From Paenibacillus qinlingensis (GTDB taxonomy: Bacteria > Bacillota > Bacilli > Paenibacillales > NBRC-103111), in contig NZ_JABMKY010000018.1 in the NCBI RefSeq assembly GCF_013204845.1, positions 1 to 64,000 of the forward strand: 64,000 bases of DNA, in the 5' to 3' direction. Both the position numbers and the translations under genes were made by a program. The notes beneath the pieces are model-generated. The model saw nothing but the letters and a program-made list of their open reading frames with translations. It did not search any database and was not told where the DNA came from. Positions 34,456 through 41,800 of the stretch are shown here, piece after piece. Every line of letters begins with the position of its first letter. Position 1 is the stretch's first letter.

Positions 34456-35312
34456 AACAAGCTACCAGGCCACAAGTTGCGTTCCTGATTATTTTGTTGA
34501 TGTCAGGGTGGATCCTCCTGCAAATGGGGTTCGTTGTCTTCCACCAGATAAGCGATGTGAGATACGATGGTAACCTTTCTACTTATTTTGTTGATTTGAT
34601 TACTGACATTTGGGGCAGGCATTCTGTGTATAAAATGGTATTTACCTGCTTGCTCATTATTACAATTACACGCATCTGTTACTTTATAGGCAAGCAAGCG
34701 ATCCTAGATCATAGATGGCATTTAATTGTAAAAAGTCGTAAGAATGTGACTCTCTCAAGAGAGATAAATGCGACATATAAGCATCTGCAGACAGACATTA
34801 TTGTGATTCATGAGCAAAAGCCAGTAGCATTAACAAATGGGGTGTGGCGTGCTCGGATTGTTATTTCAACGGGATTACTACACTTACTTTCAAATTCTGA
34901 AGTTGAGGCGGTTTTAATTCATGAGCAGTATCACCGCCTATGTCACCATCCTTTTAAAAAATGGTTGATTCATCTGGTTTGTCTCTCAATGAATTATATT
35001 CCCGCATTAGGAGCACTTCGATCTTATTTTGACGTGTGGATTGAAATACTGGCCGATAAACATGTCATTAATGAAATGAATTCAACCTATCCGCTTAGCT
35101 CAGCTTTACTCAAAATGGTCAACAGTAGAAAACAAAGCTTCAAAAGCATAGCAGTTCAATTTACAGATGGTGAAGCAATTAATTATAGATTAAGCCAGCT
35201 TATAGAACCTGACCATCCCATTAAAGTGCCACTGTTCTCTCTTCGAACTTCTTTAATGTCAATCTCGATGCTTATAGGCATGTTTATTATTGTCACTCTG
35301 AAATGCATTTAA
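34452..35312 (+). CDS. M56-family membrane metalloprotease (BlaR1-like, without sensor domain)
   Basis: A 286-aa integral membrane zinc protease: TM helices at about 8-30 and 56-78, the catalytic HEQYH motif (H157, H161) with the downstream EILADKHV motif supplying the third ligand, and a TM near the C-terminus. The extracytoplasmic penicillin-binding domain of BlaR1 is absent. By analogy it would inactivate the neighbouring BlaI-type repressor on receiving a signal, here probably metal or envelope related. Confidence 0.88.
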   Translation: MKQATRPQVAFLIILLMSGWILLQMGFVVFHQISDVRYDGNLSTYFVDLITDIWGRHSVYKMVFTCLLIITITRICYFIGKQAILDHRWHLIVKSRKNVTLSREINATYKHLQTDIIVIHEQKPVALTNGVWRARIVISTGLLHLLSNSEVEAVLIHEQYHRLCHHPFKKWLIHLVCLSMNYIPALGALRSYFDVWIEILADKHVINEMNSTYPLSSALLKMVNSRKQSFKSIAVQFTDGEAINYRLSQLIEPDHPIKVPLFSLRTSLMSISMLIGMFIIVTLKCI

Positions 35313-35368
35313 CGCCATATATGAATGAAGCAGGGAGATAGCTCTCTGCTTTTTTGTCATTCCATCAC

Positions 35369-35400
35369 ACATATGAACAAATATTGAAATATTCATATGT
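35369..35400. promoter_or_regulatory. Inverted repeat, probable ArsR-family operator (upstream)
   Basis: ACATATGAA (35369-35377) and TTCATATGT (35392-35400) form a perfect inverted repeat around 14 bp that itself contains AATATT twice, close to the 12-2-12 operators of SmtB/CzrA-type repressors. It lies immediately upstream of the -35 TTGACA at 35405. Confidence 0.65.
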
Positions 35401-35404
35401 ATGA

Positions 35405-35470
35405 TTGACAATGCGCCTTTAGTTAACTAGATTGGAGTTATTAGTATTAAACTATGCATCATAGTGTAAA
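35405..35470 (+). promoter_or_regulatory. First promoter of the metal operon with downstream BlaI-type site
   Basis: TTGACA (35405-35410), 17 bp, TAGATT (35428-35433). The near-palindrome ACTATGCATCATAGT at 35451-35465, followed by GTAAA, lies just downstream and is the inverted version of the site at 32386. Binding there would act as a roadblock. Confidence 0.6.
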
Positions 35471-35534
35471 TGCTGTGAAGTAGTGACAAATAGTTAACTC
35501 GCACCTTTCCAATGAAAAGTGGTGAAGATGATCA

Positions 35535-35595
35535 TTGACATAATTAGGGGGTAAACATATGATGTAATTAATACATGAGCATGTAATCATATGTT
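35535..35595 (+). promoter_or_regulatory. Second promoter of the metal operon with overlapping operator
   Basis: TTGACA (35535-35540), 17 bp, TATGAT (35558-35563). AACATATGAT (35554-35563) overlaps the -10 and pairs with ATCATATGTT (35586-35595) as a perfect 10-bp inverted repeat. Half-sites ACATATGA(A/T) are shared with the repeat at 35369. Confidence 0.65.
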
Positions 35596-35612
35596 ATAAA
35601 GGAGAATGTTCT

Positions 35613-37937
35613 ATGTCTTCAAACTCTTCTAACAATAAGCCGAATGGCGAACACAAACATGGAAATGAACCGTCATGTTGTAATCATGCCAAAGGCGACT
35701 CCCATAGCCATGAACATAATCATAATCACGATCATGACAATAGTGGGAGCCACCAACATGTGCATTCTCACGAACCTACGGAAGAACCTAAAGAACTAAA
35801 CTTCACAAAGAGTTTTAAGCTTGTAGATATAACTCAGGAAAAAGGCAGAGGAAGAGTCTATGCCATTGAAGGGATGGACTGCAGTTCCTGTGCACTAACC
35901 ATAGAAAAGCATATTAGGGCGCTACCATCGGTTAAAAGTGCCCATGTTAATTTCTCAACGGGGAAAATGATGACTGAGCACGAGAACTCAGCTGAGGATA
36001 TCATCAAAGAAATCGCTAAAGCTGGTTACAAGGCTAAGCTTGTTTCCAAAACCAAGCAAAGCCATATATCTAAAAAAGATCATTCGGGAAGAAATTTAAT
36101 TGTATTCTCAGGTGTCCTACTTCTGTTTGGCTGGATGGGCTCTTATACAAGTGCATCACCAAACTTTACTACGCTGCTTTACGCCATATCGATTATCATC
36201 GGTGGCTACAAGCCAGCTAGAAGCGCCTTTTATGCAGTAAAAAGCCGCTCTTTGGATATGAATGTATTGATGACAGCAGCTGTCCTGGGTTCCGCGGCAA
36301 TAGGTCAGTGGTTAGAGGGTGCAACAATTGTATGGTTGTTTGCACTAGGGAATGTACTCCAAACGATGTCTATTGAGAAGACTCGAAATTCGATTCGAAG
36401 CTTAATCGATCTGGCTCCTCCCGAAGCATTCGTGAAAGACGGTCAAGAGCTATTGAGTAAGCCTGTAGAGGATATTTTAGTTGACGATGTCATTGTGGTT
36501 AAACCAGGAGATAAAATCCCGCTAGATGGTCTTGTCATTGCTGGGGAGTCGAGTGTGAATCAAGCGCCGATCACAGGTGAATCAATGCGAGTCGACAAGC
36601 ATGTTGGAGACAGTGTATATGCAGGTACAATAAACGAACATGGATCATTGGAGATTAAAGTAACTAAGCTTGTTGAAGATACGACGATTTCCAAAATCAT
36701 TCACCTAGTGGAAGAAGCGCAAGAGCAGAAGGCTCCAACGGAAGCGTTTGTAGATAAATTTGCGCGTATTTATACGCCGATTGTATTTATTCTTGCTCTC
36801 GTTGTAATGGTCTTGCCTCCACTACTTGGTAGTGGAACTTGGGGAAGTTGGTTCTATAAAGGATTAGAATTATTAGTCATTGCATGCCCTTGTGCCTTGG
36901 TCATTTCAACACCTGTAGCGATTGTTTCAGCCATAGGAAATGCAGCTAAGAATGGGGTTCTTATCAAAGGTGGCGCATTTTTAGAAATAGCGGGAAGGAT
37001 TTCAACCATTGCCTTTGATAAGACGGGCACTTTAACGGAAGGAAAACCGAAGGTATCACAAGTAGTACTTTCAGGAACAAGTGAAGATGAGTTGCTTACT
37101 ATTGCTAGAACACTAGAAGAATATTCGACTCACCCTATTGCCAGGGCAGTTGTTGCGTACACCAAAGACAAGGGTGTTCCTATACGCCATGGAGACACGT
37201 TCAGGAACATCGTTGGTAAAGGTGTCAGCGCGATCATAGGCGACAGTGAATACTTTGCAGGGAACATCAAATTGTTCCATGAACGGAGTATTTCTTTAGG
37301 AGAGTTAGAATCACAAATTATATCCCTCCAACAAGACGGAAATACAATTGTGATTATAGGGACAAATGAGAAAATATTAGGTGTGATAGCCGTTGCAGAT
37401 GCTATTCGTAGTACTTCTGTGAAAGCTCTTAAAGGACTCCAAGCTGTTGGTATCCATGATGTTGTCATGTTAACAGGTGACAATGAGGGCACAGCTAAAC
37501 AAGTTGCTTCTGAGACGGGAGTTACTCGTTATTTTGCGGAATTAATGCCCGAGGATAAAGTCAATGCAGTCAAAAAGCTTCAAAAAGAAGGACACTTTGT
37601 TGCCATGGTTGGAGATGGAATAAATGATGCTCCTGCACTTGCAACTGCCGATCTTGGAATAGCAATGGGAGGCGCAGGTACAGATACAGCTATGGAAACA
37701 GCGGACATCGTACTTATGGCAGATAATCTTGAAAAGCTGCCGCATACGATCCATTTAAGCCGAAAAGCCGTACAGATCATAAAGCAAAACATATGGTTTT
37801 CTATTGTAATTAAAGCCTTAGCCTTGCTGCTTATATTTCCAGGATTTTTGACATTATGGATGGCTGTTTTAAGTGATACCGGGGCAGCATTGCTTGTTAT
37901 TTTAAACAGCTTACGATTGTTACGAATGCGGAAGTAA
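35613..37937 (+). CDS. cadA: P1B-type heavy-metal ATPase (CadA/ZntA-like) with His-rich N-terminus
   Basis: A 774-aa metal-exporting ATPase. Residues 13-56 are rich in His (HSHEHNHNHDHDNSGSHQHV); an HMA domain has C90/C93 in GMDCSSCA; TM helices; CPC ion motif (C425) in IACPCALVIS; phosphorylated D469 in DKTGTLTEG; HP motif in YSTHPIARA; and MVGDGINDAPAL with GTDTAMETADIVLM. CPC plus GMDCxxC and the His-rich tail point to Zn/Cd/Pb export (P1B-2). It is followed by CopC and CopD genes on the same strand, an unusual mix. Confidence 0.93.
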   Translation: MSSNSSNNKPNGEHKHGNEPSCCNHAKGDSHSHEHNHNHDHDNSGSHQHVHSHEPTEEPKELNFTKSFKLVDITQEKGRGRVYAIEGMDCSSCALTIEKHIRALPSVKSAHVNFSTGKMMTEHENSAEDIIKEIAKAGYKAKLVSKTKQSHISKKDHSGRNLIVFSGVLLLFGWMGSYTSASPNFTTLLYAISIIIGGYKPARSAFYAVKSRSLDMNVLMTAAVLGSAAIGQWLEGATIVWLFALGNVLQTMSIEKTRNSIRSLIDLAPPEAFVKDGQELLSKPVEDILVDDVIVVKPGDKIPLDGLVIAGESSVNQAPITGESMRVDKHVGDSVYAGTINEHGSLEIKVTKLVEDTTISKIIHLVEEAQEQKAPTEAFVDKFARIYTPIVFILALVVMVLPPLLGSGTWGSWFYKGLELLVIACPCALVISTPVAIVSAIGNAAKNGVLIKGGAFLEIAGRISTIAFDKTGTLTEGKPKVSQVVLSGTSEDELLTIARTLEEYSTHPIARAVVAYTKDKGVPIRHGDTFRNIVGKGVSAIIGDSEYFAGNIKLFHERSISLGELESQIISLQQDGNTIVIIGTNEKILGVIAVADAIRSTSVKALKGLQAVGIHDVVMLTGDNEGTAKQVASETGVTRYFAELMPEDKVNAVKKLQKEGHFVAMVGDGINDAPALATADLGIAMGGAGTDTAMETADIVLMADNLEKLPHTIHLSRKAVQIIKQNIWFSIVIKALALLLIFPGFLTLWMAVLSDTGAALLVILNSLRLLRMRK

Positions 37938-37972
37938 GTAGCTAATATCAATTCATATTTGGGGGATATCTA

Positions 37973-38560
37973 ATGTTCACGCTTCAAAGAAGCAGCCTTC
38001 TTGCAAAATTGGTCATGGTATTGAGTATTTTATTTGTAAGTTTACCTTTGTCTTTTTCAAATCCTGTTTGGGCTCATACGGGATTTGATAAGTCGAATCC
38101 TCCAGCAAATGCAGTGGTTACGGATGAGTTAAAAGAACTCACACTAACATTTGAAGGTAAACTTGAGAGTTTAAGTACATTTAAGTTGTTTGATAGCAAT
38201 AAACAGGAGATTAAATTAGATAAAGTACTGCTTAAAGAGAAGGTTATGACGGGTATTTTGAGTCAACCATTAGCAAATGGCACGTATGAAGTTCAGTGGA
38301 CCATTGTCGGTGAGGATGGACATCCGATTCAAGGAAAGTACTCCTTTTCGGTGAAAAGGGAAGGGGACAAGCAGACACAAACAGAATTGAAGACTACGCC
38401 TTTACCGTCTGCAACAGTTATGCCAACAAGCACACCATCTCCAAGTGCACCAGTGGTTGAGGAACAATCTACATCACGCAATTTTTTAATTTATGTAGGG
38501 ATCGGTGCATTTGTACTTATCGCGCTTGTTATATTGTTGATTGCTAGGAGGAAAAAGTAG
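37973..38560 (+). CDS. CopC-domain copper-binding protein, membrane anchored
   Basis: A 195-aa protein with a signal peptide ending VWA before H35, so that the mature protein would begin HTGF, the N-terminal His typical of CopC copper sites. The CopC fold (about 35-122) includes LTFEGKLESLSTFKLFD and IVGEDGHPIQGKYSF with the second His. A Thr/Pro/Ser linker and a C-terminal TM helix (FLIYVGIGAFVLIALVILLI) follow, as in YcnJ-related proteins. GGGGGATATCTA precedes ATG 37973. Confidence 0.9.
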   Translation: MFTLQRSSLLAKLVMVLSILFVSLPLSFSNPVWAHTGFDKSNPPANAVVTDELKELTLTFEGKLESLSTFKLFDSNKQEIKLDKVLLKEKVMTGILSQPLANGTYEVQWTIVGEDGHPIQGKYSFSVKREGDKQTQTELKTTPLPSATVMPTSTPSPSAPVVEEQSTSRNFLIYVGIGAFVLIALVILLIARRKK

Positions 38561-39643
38561 TTGCTCTATGTACTATCGGAAGCTCTGCTTTATTGCTGTT
38601 ACGCAATCCTCACTGGCGTTAGTGTCCTTGCCCTTTTGCCCGATAATAAAAAGCCCCGTTATCACCTATCAGACAATAACTTAACATGGATTTTACTTGG
38701 AATTGTCCTATTATCACTAGTTCAGGTCATAAAAATCATTGTTTTCTATAAGGGAATTCTAGGTTATGACATCCCCTATTTGCTCTTTACGGTGCTAAGT
38801 GACTATAAAATAGGCAATGCCTGGTTTGCTACCGTGATAACCGCCATGGTCATGCTACTTTTCTTAGGACTAAAACCAAACTCAAAGGCAATCCAGTATA
38901 AATGGAAAGCAATCCTCATTTTAACATTGATTTTGCTTATTGCATTTGGATATGCGAGTCATTCTGCCTCTTTGTATGGATGGATCGGCTTTGCAGCACA
39001 CGCTACACATTTTATTAGTACCATGGTTTGGATAGGCGTACTTTTCGTTGTGGGATGGTTTACAATTGAACTCAAGAACTGGTCACCATTTCTGAAATGG
39101 TTTACACCACTTGCCATCGGATGTGTTTGTGTAATCATTGTGGCCGGGTTCATGTTAATGGGGAGACTGTCTCCCTATTACGTCAGTTCTTGGATTACAT
39201 CATTTGGCCAAGCCATGCTCATCAAACATCTACTAATCGTTCCAATAATTGCTTTGGCAATCATTAATACATTCTGGTTACGTAAAGAAAACAGTAAAAC
39301 GTTGTCCTGGATGAGAGTCGAAAGCATTGTTATTATCTTATTGCTTGTAGTTACAGCTTTCATGGGGCAACAAGAGCCACCACACGGAGATCTAAAGACC
39401 ATTCTTGATGATGGGCCGCCATTGCCGTGGTTTACGTATATAAGTGGTTACGATGTGAGTAGGGGAGAAGACATGGAAATTATCTTGAATGTGGTAAGCA
39501 TATGTCTTATTGCCGCTGGGCTTATTGCAATAATAGGTGGTTTGTTTGTGGCATGGAGAAAGAAAAGGCCGATGTGGTCGGTTGCCGCCGCGTTATTTTT
39601 CGTTATTTGTGGGTATTTGGGCTTGATGTTTTCGATAGTATGA
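38561..39643 (+). CDS. CopD-family copper transport membrane protein (second copy)
   Basis: A 360-aa protein with about nine TM helices; shared CopD features GYASHSASLYG, HATHFISTMVWIGVLF, FGQAMLIKHLLIVPI and AFMGQQEPPHG. TTG 38561 directly follows the CopC stop codon and has AGGAGG nine bases upstream, so CopC and CopD are coupled. Together they resemble a split YcnJ. Paralogue of the protein at 32450. Confidence 0.87.
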   Translation: MLYVLSEALLYCCYAILTGVSVLALLPDNKKPRYHLSDNNLTWILLGIVLLSLVQVIKIIVFYKGILGYDIPYLLFTVLSDYKIGNAWFATVITAMVMLLFLGLKPNSKAIQYKWKAILILTLILLIAFGYASHSASLYGWIGFAAHATHFISTMVWIGVLFVVGWFTIELKNWSPFLKWFTPLAIGCVCVIIVAGFMLMGRLSPYYVSSWITSFGQAMLIKHLLIVPIIALAIINTFWLRKENSKTLSWMRVESIVIILLLVVTAFMGQQEPPHGDLKTILDDGPPLPWFTYISGYDVSRGEDMEIILNVVSICLIAAGLIAIIGGLFVAWRKKRPMWSVAAALFFVICGYLGLMFSIV

Positions 39644-39714
39644 AAAAGATGAAAATAGGGTCATTCGTGTAAGAATCATAACAGAATCATTGTACCAGAC
39701 TTTACCTTACCCCC

Positions 39715-39754
39715 AAAAAAAGCAGAGATGGTCTATAATCATCTCCGCTTTTTG
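39715..39754 (+). terminator. Rho-independent terminator of the metal operon
   Basis: AAAAAGC-GAGATG pairs with CATCTC-GCTTTTT around a 9-nt loop. Confidence 0.9.
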
Positions 39755-39836
39755 ACGTTCTCTAGATGAATTTCGTTAGGCTAACTTTAATTACTTAGCA
39801 TGTAAAGAGCAAGATATTCAAAAGATACACACAGTA

Positions 39837-39948
39837 CGTGGATAACTTGTTGATAAAACAGCCCATTTCGTGGATAACTGACCTGTTGTCTGTGGACAAA
39901 CACAGGTGAATTGTGGATAACATGCAATTTTTCCTAATTTCATCCACA
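39837..39948. promoter_or_regulatory. Cluster of DnaA-box-like sites
   Basis: Sites on the plus strand at 39837 (CGTGGATAA), 39869 (CGTGGATAA), 39891 (TGTGGACAA) and 39912 (TGTGGATAA, perfect), and an opposing one at 39940 (TCATCCACA). Spacings between the first four are 32, 22 and 21 bp, close to whole helical turns. They fill the gap between the metal operon terminator and the ApbE-like gene. Confidence 0.65.
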
Positions 39949-39969
39949 AAAGATCTGCGATGTAATCCT

Positions 39970-40902
39970 TTAAGTGAAACTATCAACACCCTGCCTGCCA
40001 TGTCCGTCGACGATAAAATGATAATGATCGACCTGAAGATCCAGCCATCGATGCCCGAGTGAGGCTTCCCGTCCATAGTAGTGAAGCTCATCATGCTTGG
40101 TAAGCACAATCGCTTCACAATCGTCACTGCGTTTGGCGAGAAGGGAGAGGCCAGCATCTAGCCCAAGTGAGCCTAATAATCGTGCCCATACGTGGCAAGC
40201 CACGAGATCACCGCCAACAACTGTGCATTGCAGGACATCGCTGCCAGCGTCACCATCGCTGAGATCCTCGAGCGGGCTGTACGTAGAAAGCGCACCCTCT
40301 GGCATCACGATTGCGCCTAACTTGGCGTTCTCGTGCCATGGGTTTTGGATTCCGATCATCCACGGCTCCTGCTCGGCGCTAGATGGCCCCCATACCGTGA
40401 CATCGCCCTGAGAGAGCAAGCGTCCCCGTGAAATGGATAAGGTTCTCTTCAAATAGTCGGTTAATCGTTTCAGAGACCAGCTTTTGTCGAGTCCTTGCAA
40501 ATGAATACACGTATGCTCCGGCAGTGTTACTGATTTGGTCGCAGGATTTACCCTCCAGCCTTGTATTGCAGGAGCTGGCATGTGTGTTAGCGTAGTCTTT
40601 TCTTTATATAGAAGAGGCGTGTATTTACCATCAGTGATGGCTTGATACATTTCAGCAAGGAAGAGCACCTCTAGCATGGCGTTGGACACAAGGCAGCTTT
40701 CTCCGGCTAATGTGTTTAAAAGGTTGATTTCACTGTCAGGGAGACTGAGGCTGAATCGCTTCTCTTCACGCCCGAACCATTCGTTGCCGATCTCATGAAT
40801 CTGCAGCTGTTGTCTCTGCTCACCATGGGGAAGAAGAAGTTCAATAGCCGAGTCCAGCGTTTGAAAATGAAAGGGGAGGAAGGTGTTTGGTTTCATTGTC
40901 AT
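39970..40902 (-). CDS. ApbE-like FAD:protein FMN transferase homologue
   Basis: A 310-aa protein without a signal peptide. The ApbE pattern is recognisable: DSEINLLNTLAGE (near residue 55), DGKYTPLLYKE, HLQGLDKSWSLKRLTDYLKR (equivalent to LDLGGIAKGYAVD), SQGDVTVWGP and PWMIGIQNPWHE. It is divergent: the Gly-rich INxGG motif is altered and the conserved TSG-Tyr motif is reduced to ALSTYSP, so FMN transferase activity is uncertain. ATG 40902 has AGAGGA seven bases upstream. It is divergent from the two-component genes and shares their 11-bp direct-repeat promoter architecture. Confidence 0.72.
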   Translation of the reverse strand: MTMKPNTFLPFHFQTLDSAIELLLPHGEQRQQLQIHEIGNEWFGREEKRFSLSLPDSEINLLNTLAGESCLVSNAMLEVLFLAEMYQAITDGKYTPLLYKEKTTLTHMPAPAIQGWRVNPATKSVTLPEHTCIHLQGLDKSWSLKRLTDYLKRTLSISRGRLLSQGDVTVWGPSSAEQEPWMIGIQNPWHENAKLGAIVMPEGALSTYSPLEDLSDGDAGSDVLQCTVVGGDLVACHVWARLLGSLGLDAGLSLLAKRSDDCEAIVLTKHDELHYYGREASLGHRWLDLQVDHYHFIVDGHGRQGVDSFT

Positions 40903-40946
40903 CTGGAATTCCTCTTTTCTGTCGCATCCATACTTATTCTGAGATC

Positions 40947-41000
40947 AGTATATGAGGGGTAGCTGAGATGGAATTGACCGTTAGCTGAAAAATAGCTGAA
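40947..41000 (-). promoter_or_regulatory. Promoter of the ApbE-like gene with 11-bp direct repeats
   Basis: On the minus strand TTCAG, TTCAG, GTCAA and CTCAG occur with their C at 40998, 40987, 40976 and 40965, exactly 11 bp apart; the -10 TATACT (40947-40952) starts 10 bases after the last one. Confidence 0.75.
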
Positions 41001-41011
41001 GATTCTCGAAC

Positions 41012-41067
41012 TTTCAGCTAGCTTTCAGCCGCTGCTCAGATTGCTTTTAGGCAGGATATGGGATACT
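41012..41067 (+). promoter_or_regulatory. Promoter of the two-component operon with 11-bp direct repeats
   Basis: TTTCAG, TTTCAG, CTCAG and TTTTAG at 11-bp steps (C or T at 41015, 41026, 41037, 41048), then GATACT at 41062-41067 as the -10, 11 bases after the last repeat. Confidence 0.7.
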
Positions 41068-41116
41068 GATTGTAGAAGTCGTGTACGAATGAATTTCTTG
41101 GGGGAGACGAGTGCAG

Positions 41117-41800
41117 ATGCGTCAATTAAAAGGGATTAAAATATTACTCGTCGATGACGAGCCGCATATCTTAGAATTTCTAGAGCTAGGGCTAACGAAC
41201 GAAGGCTTTGAAGTGATGACAGCACAGGATGGTATTAGTGCAATCACAGCTTGTAATAAATTTCAGCCGCATATCGCGATTCTGGATGTCATGATGCCGG
41301 GGATGGACGGTTTCGAGGTATGTCGCATGATTAAGAAGACGGACAATGTCGCGGTCATTATGCTAACAGCCAAAGATGAAATCGATGATCGGGTGAAGGG
41401 GCTCACGCTCGGAGCCGATGACTACATGATCAAACCGTTTAGCTTTGAGGAGCTGCTGGCGCGGATTTATGCGCGGATTCGCAACCATTTTCCAAACTTG
41501 TTCGGGGAAGTCGTTATTGGACCGCTCCGCATGGACGATCGCCGCAAAGAGATCAGCATGCATGATCGGATCTTGGAGCTATCGCCAACGGAATACGAGC
41601 TGCTTAAATTTATGGCCATCAATCACGGTCTCGTGCTGAGTAAGACGATGATTCTGGATAAAGTGTGGGGTTATGATTTTGGCGGTGAAGAGAATATTGT
41701 GGAAGTGTACATACGCTCCCTGCGTGACAAGTTAGGAGATAAGGAGCACAAGCTGATTCGCACCATTCGCGGGGCGGGGTATCGGATGGATTTGACATGA
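41117..41800 (+). CDS. OmpR/PhoB-family response regulator of the 11-bp-repeat regulon
   Basis: A 227-aa regulator: receiver with DDE at 13-15, phospho-acceptor D57 in IAILDVMMPG, Lys in MIKPF; winged helix with LSPTEYELLKFMA, WGYDFGGEENIVEVYIRSLR and IRGAGYRMD. I chose ATG 41117 (GGGGAGA about nine bases upstream) over GTG 41111. PhoB/PhoP-type dimers bind tandem direct repeats of 11-bp period, which fits the CAG repeats found at its own promoter and at 40947, 44389 and 46456. Confidence 0.93.
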   Translation: MRQLKGIKILLVDDEPHILEFLELGLTNEGFEVMTAQDGISAITACNKFQPHIAILDVMMPGMDGFEVCRMIKKTDNVAVIMLTAKDEIDDRVKGLTLGADDYMIKPFSFEELLARIYARIRNHFPNLFGEVVIGPLRMDDRRKEISMHDRILELSPTEYELLKFMAINHGLVLSKTMILDKVWGYDFGGEENIVEVYIRSLRDKLGDKEHKLIRTIRGAGYRMDLT

